Shown one piece after another: positions 1-5,514 of a DNA stretch of 6,313 nucleotides (position 1 is its first letter; the number at the start of each line of letters is the position of its first letter). The notes below the pieces were generated by a model. The model made no database searches. It saw only the letters and a list, made by a program, of their open reading frames with translations, and was not told the DNA's origin. The translations under genes were made by a program, and so were the position numbers. The stretch is from Acidobacteriaceae bacterium (GTDB lineage: Bacteria > Acidobacteriota > Terriglobia > Terriglobales > Acidobacteriaceae), in the NCBI GenBank assembly GCA_003135495.1, contig PLBX01000226.1, positions 226 to 6,538 of the forward strand, in the 5' to 3' direction.

Positions 1-1592
1 GCAGTTTGACCGCATTTGCGCAAACCAACTCTTCTACAAGCCTGCCCCTCGAGCCGATGGCTCATACTCCAACATTCCGCATCACGGTCGTCAGCCGCAG
101 CGTCCAGGCTGTCAACTACAAACACCGCAGCGGATCCAGCAAGCTGGATTTTGCCGGTACTGACTTGATGCCTTCGGCCAACGGCCTGGCGGAGGTCAAC
201 AGCAAGCGCGGATCAATTGAGATTGACGCGGAATTTGGCGATCTGCGCAGACCGACAACCTTCGGCAACGAGTATCTGACTTACGTTTTGTGGGCAATTT
301 CGCCCGAAGGCCGTGCCGTGAACCTGGGCGAAGTTCTTCTCGGCGACAACCATCGCAGCAAATTGCGCGCGACCACTGACCTTCAGGCCTTCGCTCTGAT
401 CGTCACTGCGGAACCTTATTATGCCGTCCGCCAGCCTAGCAACGTGGTTATCCTCGAGAACGTGGTCCGCACTGACACCAAAGGAACAGCCGAAGCCGTC
501 AACGCAAAATATGAATTGATGGAGCGCGGCGGCTACATCCCCACCGGCTACAAATTTGATCCCGTGGTTTTGAATGCCCGCTTGCCGCTGGAATTTTTTG
601 AAGCCCGTAACGCGCTGCGCATCGCACAGTCAGAAGGCGCCGAACAGTATGCCAGCGACAGCTATCAACACGCCGTTCAATTAATGAACAACGCCGACGA
701 ATATGCCACCAGAAAGCACATTGACAAGAAGCCGTTAATTGCCGTCGCCCGCGACGCCGTCCAAACCGCGGAAGATGCTCGCGCCATCGCCGTCAAGAAA
801 GTTGAAGAGATCCGATTGGCGGACGAACGTCAGGATTCAGCCGATGCCCAGGCACGAGCGCAGGGGCAGGCGGACAATGCGATACTGCAAAAGGAACACG
901 CGCAATCTGAAGCGGCGAACGCGCGCGCCGACAAAAATCAGGCAGAGTCCGACGCGGCAAGGGCCCGAAACGAGGCTGCCGATGCCAGGTCCGCAACTGC
1001 TCAGGCCAAATCGGAGATGGCTGCAAACCAGGCCTCATCCGACATGGCCGTTTCCGCCGCGAACGCTGAAGCCGACCAGTCTCGCCTAACCGCACAGCAA
1101 GCTCTAGCCGGAGCCCAACAGGCGGAGACTGACAAGGCCGCCATGCGAACCCGACTTTCCGATCAGTTAAATTCCATTCTTCAAACCAGGGACAGCGCCC
1201 GCGGTCTCATCGTCAGTATGTCCGATGTTTTATTCGACACCGGTAAATATTCATTGAAGCCGGGAGCCCGCGAGAAACTTGCAAAGGTCGCCGGAATTCT
1301 CCTCGCTTACCCGTCGCTCAACATTCAAGTCGGAGGCTATACCGATAACGTCGGTAGCGATGACATGAATCAGACATTGTCTGAAAATCGAGCCGGATCG
1401 GTCCGCGACTACCTTATTCAAGAGGGAGTGGTCACGGCCTCGGTGTCAGCCCGAGGTTTCGGCAACGCTTCGCCTGTCGCTACAAACGAAAATTCTTCCG
1501 GACGCCAGCAGAACCGTAGAGTTGAACTCCTCGTGTCTGGCGAGGCCATAGGTGTTCCCGTCAACGAGACTACTGGGAGCAGCTTGCGCTAA
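1..1592 (+). CDS. OmpA-family peptidoglycan-binding protein, 5' partial
   Basis: The frame is open to the left edge, so the gene starts outside the window. The TTG at 6 is probably internal, because the first residues (LTAFAQTNSS) read like the end of a signal peptide with an AFA|Q cleavage site. Residues are numbered from codon 6-8. Residues ~24-155 form a beta-rich N-terminal domain that I recall from acidobacterial OmpA-like proteins. Residues ~196-260 resemble a DUF4398-like helical segment, and ~250-390 are an Ala/Glu/Arg/Gln-rich coiled coil. Residues ~400-515 are the OmpA C-terminal domain, with GGYTDNVGS at 443-451 and LSENRAGSV at 458-466. D447 and R462 keep the 15-residue spacing of the diaminopimelate-binding Asp/Arg pair known from OmpA-like domains. 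The likely role is a non-covalent link between envelope and peptidoglycan, with the coiled coil as spacer. No beta-barrel segment is visible. The next gene follows after 49 nt. The family call is firm; the precise role is inferred. Confidence 0.93.
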   Translation, partial: SLTAFAQTNSSTSLPLEPMAHTPTFRITVVSRSVQAVNYKHRSGSSKLDFAGTDLMPSANGLAEVNSKRGSIEIDAEFGDLRRPTTFGNEYLTYVLWAISPEGRAVNLGEVLLGDNHRSKLRATTDLQAFALIVTAEPYYAVRQPSNVVILENVVRTDTKGTAEAVNAKYELMERGGYIPTGYKFDPVVLNARLPLEFFEARNALRIAQSEGAEQYASDSYQHAVQLMNNADEYATRKHIDKKPLIAVARDAVQTAEDARAIAVKKVEEIRLADERQDSADAQARAQGQADNAILQKEHAQSEAANARADKNQAESDAARARNEAADARSATAQAKSEMAANQASSDMAVSAANAEADQSRLTAQQALAGAQQAETDKAAMRTRLSDQLNSILQTRDSARGLIVSMSDVLFDTGKYSLKPGAREKLAKVAGILLAYPSLNIQVGGYTDNVGSDDMNQTLSENRAGSVRDYLIQEGVVTASVSARGFGNASPVATNENSSGRQQNRRVELLVSGEAIGVPVNETTGSSLR

Positions 1593-1628
1593 ATCAGCAG
1601 CAGCCCAGTTCCCACTTACTTCACGAAT

Positions 1629-1632
1629 GGAG
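1629..1632 (+). promoter_or_regulatory. Ribosome binding site deciding the start at 1642
   Basis: GGAG ends 9 nt before the ATG at 1642. The alternative in-frame ATG at 1627 has no purine-rich stretch upstream, and using it would add a charged MERRI leader to the signal peptide. The site therefore favours 1642. Confidence 0.55.
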
Positions 1633-1641
1633 CGACGAATC

Positions 1642-2205
1642 ATGAAACTCGTTGGACTAATCAGTATCGCAGCGCTGTCTTTGTCGTTGGGAACAACCAT
1701 TCCGGCGAATGCACAGCAGGAACAGCGCGACCAGCAAGAAGAGCAGAAAGACAAACCCACTCAGAAGGATAGCAAGGCCCAGCCCCAAGAAAAGAAGGCT
1801 CAGCCGGAAGAACAGAAACCGCAATCGACTACCCAGAAAGGCCAACAACAACAGAAAAATGAGCAAAGCCAAAAAAGTTCCAAGCCAGAAGAAAGAAGCT
1901 CCCCACAGAACGCCCAGCAATCGAGGGGAGAGCAACCACAACAACACGCTGGTAATGGCGGTGGCCGGATTCCCGACGATCGTTTCAAAGCGAACTTCGG
2001 ACGCGAACATTCTTTTCGCGTCAGTCGTGGCGACTACGACAATCATCGTTTCCAATACGGCGGCTATTCTTTCGGATTCGTTGATCCGTGGCCGAGCAAC
2101 TGGCTCTACACACAAAATGTGTATGTAATCGACATAAACGGCGTCTATTACTTGTGCAATCCCGCATACCCAGGTGTGACTCTCGCACTAAGTTTTGCGC
2201 CATAG
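1642..2205 (+). CDS. Secreted Gln/Lys/Glu-rich protein with conserved C-terminal module
   Basis: This is a 187-residue protein of unknown function. Residues 1-24 are a clear Sec signal peptide (short basic start, hydrophobic core, PANA|QQ cleavage after A24). Residues 25-~108 are low-complexity, dominated by Gln, Glu, Lys, Ser and Pro, and probably disordered. Residues 109-187 form a compact aromatic-rich module: RIPDDRFKANFGREH at 109-123, RFQYGGYSFGFVDPWP at 136-151, then a short beta-rich tail ending NPAYPGVTLALSF. I recall similar modules at the C-termini of many small exported acidobacterial proteins, but know no assigned function. There is one cysteine (172). The start at 1642 was chosen for its Shine-Dalgarno and signal peptide. 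It follows the OmpA-like gene by 49 nt and ends before a strong terminator, so the two are probably one transcript. A periplasmic or surface structural role is inferred only from location. Confidence 0.85.
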   Translation: MKLVGLISIAALSLSLGTTIPANAQQEQRDQQEEQKDKPTQKDSKAQPQEKKAQPEEQKPQSTTQKGQQQQKNEQSQKSSKPEERSSPQNAQQSRGEQPQQHAGNGGGRIPDDRFKANFGREHSFRVSRGDYDNHRFQYGGYSFGFVDPWPSNWLYTQNVYVIDINGVYYLCNPAYPGVTLALSFAP

Positions 2206-2247
2206 TCCGCTTTCATGTTGCTTCTTAGGGCGCACTGCTCTATTTTG

Positions 2248-2284
2248 GGCGCGAGTCTAACCCTCTAGACTCGCGCCTTTTTTT
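2248..2284 (+). terminator. Strong Rho-independent terminator
   Basis: A perfect 12-bp stem (GGCGCGAGTCTA at 2248-2259 against TAGACTCGCGCC at 2266-2277) encloses a 6-nt loop and runs straight into seven Ts (2278-2284). No A-run precedes the stem, so it should act on + strand transcription only. It lies 42 nt after the secreted-protein stop and separates that transcript from the TMTC-like gene. Confidence 0.93.
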
Positions 2285-2456
2285 AAATCCAAAATCCTTC
2301 TTCACTGTCTCTTAACTGCAGATTCTGGTTGAATACACTTCTTCCTATCGAACTTCTTTCAGCAACTAAACTTAAGTTTCTTCCTCCGAGTCGTCACCTT
2401 AAATTTCAAGTTGCATCCAGCCATTCTCTCCCGCAAACTTTAAAGTGCCTTATTCC

Positions 2457-4391
2457 ATGCCCGCTTCCACCACCAAGTCGTCGATCAATTCTCAGCTGGC
2501 TCCCCAATTTGTCTCCAATCGAGCAGGAGGATTTTTCCGCTCCACAAGTGAACAGAAACTGCTCTCTTGTCTTTTGCTCTTGGTGGTCATGCTTGCCGCC
2601 TATAACCCCATTTCGCGTAATGGGTTCGTCAATTTCGATGATGATCGTTATGTGACCGACAACCCGCACATTAAAGAGGGCCTTCATTCAAGCACGATTC
2701 GATGGGCTTTTACTTCCATCGATGAGGGCAACTGGCATCCTCTAACCTGGCTCTCACACGCGCTCGATTTCCAACTCTTCCGCCTCAACGCAGCCGGCCA
2801 TCACTACACTAGCCTGTTGCTCCATGCTGCGAACGCGCTACTGCTTTTTCTTATTTTGCAATGGTTCACAGGTTCAATCGCGCGCAGCTTTTGGGTGTCC
2901 GCGCTCTTCGCGGTGCATCCTCTCAATGTCGAGTCTGTCGCCTGGATAGCCGAACGCAAGACCGTGCTCAGCATGTTTTTCTGCTTGCTAGCCCTGGCTG
3001 CCTACGGTTGGTATGTCCGCAAACCGGGAATCGCCCGTTACATCCCAATCGCGATCCTGTTCGCCATGAGCCTCATGTCAAAGCCGATGGTGATCACATT
3101 TCCCTTTGTACTTCTCTTACTCGATTACTGGCCGCTCGCCAGAATGCGCGTCGATGGCGCGCTCGCCTCCGAGTCAACCACACGTTCTGTTCCCATACGG
3201 CCTACATGGTGGTTGTTCCTCGAAAAAATTCCGCTCCTGATCCTCTCCGGCATCAGCGCCATCATCACCTTGATCGCTCAAAGAGCGGAGGGCGCCGTCC
3301 TCGCCGCAAGTACCGGAAACTCGGTTTTACTGCGTCTTGAAAATATCGTCTCCTCCTATGCCCTCTACATAATAAAAACTGTCGCGCCCTATCATCTAGC
3401 CGCCCTCTATCCATATCCGCGCGCGCTGCCACTATGGAGAGTCGCGCTTTCGCTGCTCTTTCTTCTCACCACAACCACCGCCGTTATCAAATATCGGCAG
3501 CATCGTTACCTCGTAGTCGGCTGGTTCTGGTATCTCGGGACAATGGTTCCCATGATCGGATTCATTCAGGTCGGGAACCAGGCCATGGCTGACCGCTACG
3601 CCTATCTGCCGGTAATTGGCCTGTTCATAATCGTAGTTTGGGGAGCCGTCGACTGTCTCACCGCGATGCCCCGATCGAAGCAAGCTATCTCGGCAAAATA
3701 TTTAGCCGCCTTCGCGGTCTGCATTTTGGCGATCTTGTCCGTCGTTACCCGCATTCAATTAACCTACTGGCGCGACGATTTCACTCTTTGGTCTCACGCC
3801 CTGGCCGTCACTCACAACAACTTCGTAGCAGAAAACAATTTTGCCGAATCTTTAATCAAACGGGGCCGTCGCGACGACGCCATCACGCACTTCCGTACGG
3901 CTGCTGCCCTCGAACCCAACGACGCCGTCAGCCAGCTCAATCTCGGAATTTTCGCCCAGGAACATGGCGATTTGCGGGAAGCTACAGTTCGTTACGAAAA
4001 CGCCCTGAGACTCGCGACAGACACCCAAATACGCGCTTCCGCCTACGCCAATCTAGGCACGGTCTATTTCGCGCAACACGCGTACCCCCAAGCCCTGCAA
4101 AACTTCAATGCCGCCATAAAATTGAAAAAAGAATTTCCAATCGCGCTCCTGGATATGGGCCTGATCGCCGAAATATCCGCGCACACTGCTTCCGATTGGA
4201 GCCAAGCTGCGAATTACTATGCGAGGTTCGTCGACACCGATCCAAGCGACGTCGGATATCTGCTCCTGGCAAATGCTCTTCGCCACTCAGGTGAAGAGGC
4301 CAGCGCCAATGCGGCGTATCAGCAGGCAGTGCAACTATCCCAAAACCTAGCCCAAGCCCAGCAAAAAGCAGCGACGCTGGTAAAACCCTGA
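2457..4391 (+). CDS. TMTC-like polytopic GT-C membrane protein with C-terminal TPRs
   Basis: This is a 644-residue membrane protein counted from ATG 2457. A GTG at 2445 would add four residues; neither start has a clear Shine-Dalgarno. Residues ~1-430 hold about ten hydrophobic segments. The first extracytoplasmic loop carries FDDDRY (D61-D63) and WHPLTWLSH (93-101). HPLNVESVAWIAERK (154-168), MSKPMVITFPF and MADRYAYLP (377-385) follow. This motif order matches the bacterial family often labelled 'TPR repeat-containing protein', related to eukaryotic TMTC1-4 (GT105 protein O-mannosyltransferases), where acidic residues in the first loop are catalytic in the wider GT-C fold. Residues ~452-640 form four to five TPR-like units (NNFVAENNFAESLIKRG, SQLNLGIFAQEHGD, ASAYANLGTVYFAQ and others). 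By analogy it may transfer a sugar from a polyprenyl-phosphate donor to exported proteins, with the TPRs binding substrate. That activity is inferred; bacterial substrates are unknown to me. It is isolated by a terminator upstream and a 290-nt gap downstream. Confidence 0.88.
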   Translation: MPASTTKSSINSQLAPQFVSNRAGGFFRSTSEQKLLSCLLLLVVMLAAYNPISRNGFVNFDDDRYVTDNPHIKEGLHSSTIRWAFTSIDEGNWHPLTWLSHALDFQLFRLNAAGHHYTSLLLHAANALLLFLILQWFTGSIARSFWVSALFAVHPLNVESVAWIAERKTVLSMFFCLLALAAYGWYVRKPGIARYIPIAILFAMSLMSKPMVITFPFVLLLLDYWPLARMRVDGALASESTTRSVPIRPTWWLFLEKIPLLILSGISAIITLIAQRAEGAVLAASTGNSVLLRLENIVSSYALYIIKTVAPYHLAALYPYPRALPLWRVALSLLFLLTTTTAVIKYRQHRYLVVGWFWYLGTMVPMIGFIQVGNQAMADRYAYLPVIGLFIIVVWGAVDCLTAMPRSKQAISAKYLAAFAVCILAILSVVTRIQLTYWRDDFTLWSHALAVTHNNFVAENNFAESLIKRGRRDDAITHFRTAAALEPNDAVSQLNLGIFAQEHGDLREATVRYENALRLATDTQIRASAYANLGTVYFAQHAYPQALQNFNAAIKLKKEFPIALLDMGLIAEISAHTASDWSQAANYYARFVDTDPSDVGYLLLANALRHSGEEASANAAYQQAVQLSQNLAQAQQKAATLVKP

Positions 4392-4510
4392 ACCCAGCAC
4401 TCTGTAGCCCCGAACGTAAAGCATCATCGCGAAACATGGCTGCTTGCGGTGTCGAATAACAACCGCACTCGTTATCACGGGCGCATTATTAGGAGCGACT
4501 AAGCAGATTC

Positions 4511-4540
4511 CCTTTGTCCCCTGTGGCCTCTGTGGTAAAG
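4511..4540 (+). repeat. GT-rich string with imperfect internal repeats (CTGTGG/CTCTGTGG)
   Basis: The segment contains CTTTGTCC, then CCTGTGG, then CCTCTGTGGTAAAG, that is, near-copies of a CYYTGTGG unit. I recall similar 'ccttcgtgtccttcgtggtt'-type strings scattered between genes in many environmental bacterial genomes. Only one cluster is visible here, so whether it is a genome-wide dispersed repeat cannot be judged from the window. Confidence 0.35.
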
Positions 4541-4671
4541 CCCTTAGCCTGAAACCAAATCTAACGAACGGAAAGCCGCGCCAATCCAGCGTAGCCGAGC
4601 CACCCGTCCGTACCTGTTCTTCCGTGATCTCGGAACAATCCCCCGCAGTTGCTAAGCTCCGAATGAGTTAC

Positions 4672-4678
4672 AGGAGGG
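4672..4678 (+). promoter_or_regulatory. Strong Shine-Dalgarno for a TTG start
   Basis: AGGAGGG ends 3 nt before the TTG at 4682 (4 nt if AGGAGG is counted). An in-frame TGA at 4664-4666 leaves no upstream start, and no ATG or GTG lies near in frame, so this site fixes the rare TTG start of the receiver-like gene. The spacing is shorter than optimal. Confidence 0.75.
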
Positions 4679-4681
4679 CCC

Positions 4682-5062
4682 TTGGCCGCCACTGCACAGA
4701 AATCCGCGAAAGCCACCATCAAGATTCTCTACAGCGAGTCGAACGAGAAAACGCTCGCCGCTCAAGCCGCCGAAATGACCAAAGTCGGCCATCACGTGAC
4801 CACCGCGACTGACCGCAAAGCCGTCCAGGAAGCCCTCCGCCGCGATGCCTTTGACCTGGTCATCCTCGGCGCCACCATGTCCAAGGAAGATCGCCATCAT
4901 CTGCCCTATATGGTCAAGAAGGCGCACGAAGGAACCAAGGTTCTGGTCATGCACGCCGGAACGCACCACCACGAAGTGGACGCAACTGTCGATCCCACCA
5001 TCAGCATGAATCGCATTCTCGATAAGATAGCCGGAATGCTCCAACCCGTGCCCGTCCGCTAG
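4682..5062 (+). CDS. Single-domain receiver-like protein lacking the phosphorylation site
   Basis: This is a 126-residue protein starting at TTG behind AGGAGGG. After an Ala/Lys-rich tail (1-11), residues 12-119 follow the alternating beta/alpha pattern of response-regulator receiver domains: IKILYSES (strand 1), HHVTTATD (strand 2), FDLVILGATMS (strand 3), TKVLVMHAG (strand 4) and ATVDPTI (strand 5), then a last helix NRILDKIAGML. The hallmark residues are missing. The strand-1 acidic pair is E19-S20, the phosphoacceptor Asp is G63, the strand-4 Ser/Thr is about H91, and the strand-5 Lys is about D104 although the following Pro (P105) remains. His is abundant (H72-H73, H95-H97). It is therefore probably an unphosphorylated pseudo-receiver acting by protein contact, or a related flavodoxin-like fold. 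No output domain or histidine kinase is adjacent. The reading frame is secure; the receiver assignment is by pattern. Confidence 0.82.
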   Translation: MAATAQKSAKATIKILYSESNEKTLAAQAAEMTKVGHHVTTATDRKAVQEALRRDAFDLVILGATMSKEDRHHLPYMVKKAHEGTKVLVMHAGTHHHEVDATVDPTISMNRILDKIAGMLQPVPVR

Positions 5063-5134
5063 ACTGGGGCTAGACAGGTTTGTACAAAACAAGTCGTAAA
5101 GAACGTTTCGCGAAGAAAACACGACTCGTCTGTT

Positions 5135-5159
5135 CGCCCTGCGACTTAATCGCGGGGCG
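5135..5159. repeat. Inverted repeat, 10-bp stem, 5-nt loop
   Basis: CGCCCTGCGA (5135-5144) pairs with TCGCGGGGCG (5150-5159) around CTTAA, with one G-T wobble. It lies 72 nt after the receiver stop. No T-run follows (ATTCGCG), so it is not a classical intrinsic terminator, though it could protect or pause a transcript. Confidence 0.6.
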
Positions 5160-5172
5160 ATTCGCGTTTAGG

Positions 5173-5205
5173 GAAATTTCAATTTTTGAATTTCGCTGCG
5201 AAATT
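5173..5205. repeat. Overlapping AT-rich inverted repeats
   Basis: GAAATT (5173-5178) can pair with AATTTC (5189-5194), or TTCAA (5178-5182) with TTGAA (5186-5190). Alternatively AATTTCG (5189-5195) pairs perfectly with CGAAATT (5199-5205) around a CTG loop. The options share 5189-5194 and cannot form together. Confidence 0.55.
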
Positions 5206-5209
5206 AAAA

Positions 5210-5256
5210 TGGGCCGCCAGCCAAGAAGCGGTGACTCTTCCTTGGCTATCGGCCCA
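5210..5256. repeat. Two-part inverted repeat hairpin
   Basis: TGGGCCG (5210-5216) pairs with CGGCCCA (5250-5256). After a 2x2 internal loop (CC/AT), AGCCAAG (5219-5225) pairs with CTTGGCT (5241-5247). AAG further in can extend the stem against CTT across one bulged C. The 14 perfect pairs make it the largest fold in the gap. The downstream bases TTCGATCC give no U-tract. Confidence 0.6.
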
Positions 5257-5258
5257 TT

Positions 5259-5276
5259 CGATCCGGACTGGGATCG
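5259..5276. repeat. Small inverted repeat, 6-bp stem
   Basis: CGATCC (5259-5264) pairs with GGATCG (5271-5276) around GGACTG. It sits two bases after the large hairpin and one base before AGGT-GAT-ACCT (5278-5288), continuing the run of local folds. Confidence 0.45.
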
Positions 5277-5414
5277 GAGGTGATACCTTCATCCTAGACC
5301 CTCCAGATCGATTGTCAAGGATCAACTTCTACAGTTTTCTCCCGATTCCCCAAACAGCCTCAAATCCGCCCTCGTCTCAATCTGGGAAATTCTCTTCTCC
5401 ACGCCCCCAAATCA

Positions 5415-5455
5415 TTGACACTGACTTCGCTAGGATGTTAGTTTTATTAGTTTTA
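5415..5455 (+). promoter_or_regulatory. Putative promoter for the atp genes
   Basis: A perfect -35-like TTGACA lies at 5415-5420. A 17-nt spacer would put TTAGTT (5438-5443) at -10, which is a poor match; TTTTAT (5442-5447) matches better but at 21 nt. The region also holds a perfect tandem TTAGTTTTA at 5438-5446 and 5447-5455. The first atp start is ~60 nt downstream of the second repeat. The -35 match is clear; promoter function is inferred. Confidence 0.35.
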
Positions 5456-5514
5456 GTGAGCTCTTCTTCCGGCGCAGCCAGCGGGAAATCGATCGTCAGT
5501 TTCATCATCAGAAA

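Larger units (their letters stand above)
4392..4681 (+). other. Intergenic region without a supported gene
   Basis: This 290-nt stretch lies between the TMTC-like gene and the receiver-like gene. The only notable items are a GT-rich repeat-like string at 4511-4540, a weak TCGGA/TCCGA inverted repeat near the 3' end, and the Shine-Dalgarno at 4672-4678. There is no convincing terminator after 4391 and no clear -35/-10 pair. An open frame crossing it has no coding character and runs antiphase into the receiver gene. Confidence 0.6.
5064..5306 (+). ncRNA. Candidate structured RNA or leader (unidentified)
   Basis: Six local hairpins follow each other within 243 nt, and the outer segments CTGGGGCTAG and CTAGACCCTCCAG can pair through 10 bp with bulges. 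The strongest elements are a 10-bp stem at 5135-5159 (one G-T wobble) and a two-part stem at 5210-5256. No U-tract follows the last hairpin, so the 3' end and the strand are uncertain. It could be a small RNA, the 3' UTR of the receiver gene, or a protein-binding DNA region. The class is not recognised. Confidence 0.3.
5063..5514 (+). other. Long hairpin-rich intergenic region before the atp genes
   Basis: This is a 452-nt stretch without a convincing gene. The first ~240 nt hold a run of perfect or near-perfect inverted repeats: 5092-5126, 5135-5159, 5173-5205, 5210-5256, 5259-5276 and 5278-5288. CTGGGGCTAG (5064-5073) can pair with CTAGACCCTCCAG (5294-5306) with bulges, which could close the set. 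The second half (5307-5514) is pyrimidine-rich and carries a TTGACA and a tandem TTAGTTTTA. Two TTG-initiated open frames here show no protein-like composition, and one runs out of frame into the b-subunit gene. I see no match to tmRNA, RNase P RNA, SRP RNA or tRNA. Confidence 0.6.

Noticed and set aside
6..8. TTG as the true start of the OmpA-like gene
   Set aside because: It would begin inside what looks like the last residues of a signal peptide, and the frame is open to the window edge.
739..1095. Open frames on both strands inside the OmpA-like coiled coil
   Set aside because: They are antiphase shadows of the Ala/Arg-rich coding region, with Pro/Arg-rich low-complexity products and no initiation signals.
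1657..2115. Minus-strand open frame encoding a very hydrophobic Leu/Phe-rich protein
   Set aside because: It is the complement of the Gln/Lys/Glu-rich codons (CAG, AAG, GAA) of the secreted protein, which reads as Leu/Phe on the other strand.
2861..4294. Several Arg/His-rich open frames overlapping the TMTC-like gene on both strands
   Set aside because: The TMTC-like frame carries coherent family motifs throughout; the others have no recognisable motif or ribosome binding site.
4436..4452. Sigma-54-like TGGC...TTGC upstream of the receiver-like gene
   Set aside because: The GG to GC spacing is too short for a -24/-12 promoter.
4444..4812. TTG-initiated open frame of 122 residues
   Set aside because: It overlaps the receiver-like gene out of frame, and its second half is Arg/Ser-rich shadow sequence. 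No Shine-Dalgarno.
5063..5310. Known RNA classes (tRNA, tmRNA, RNase P RNA, SRP RNA, 6S RNA)
   Set aside because: I looked for their conserved sequence cores and found none. A 6S-like long hairpin is not excluded but cannot be supported by eye.
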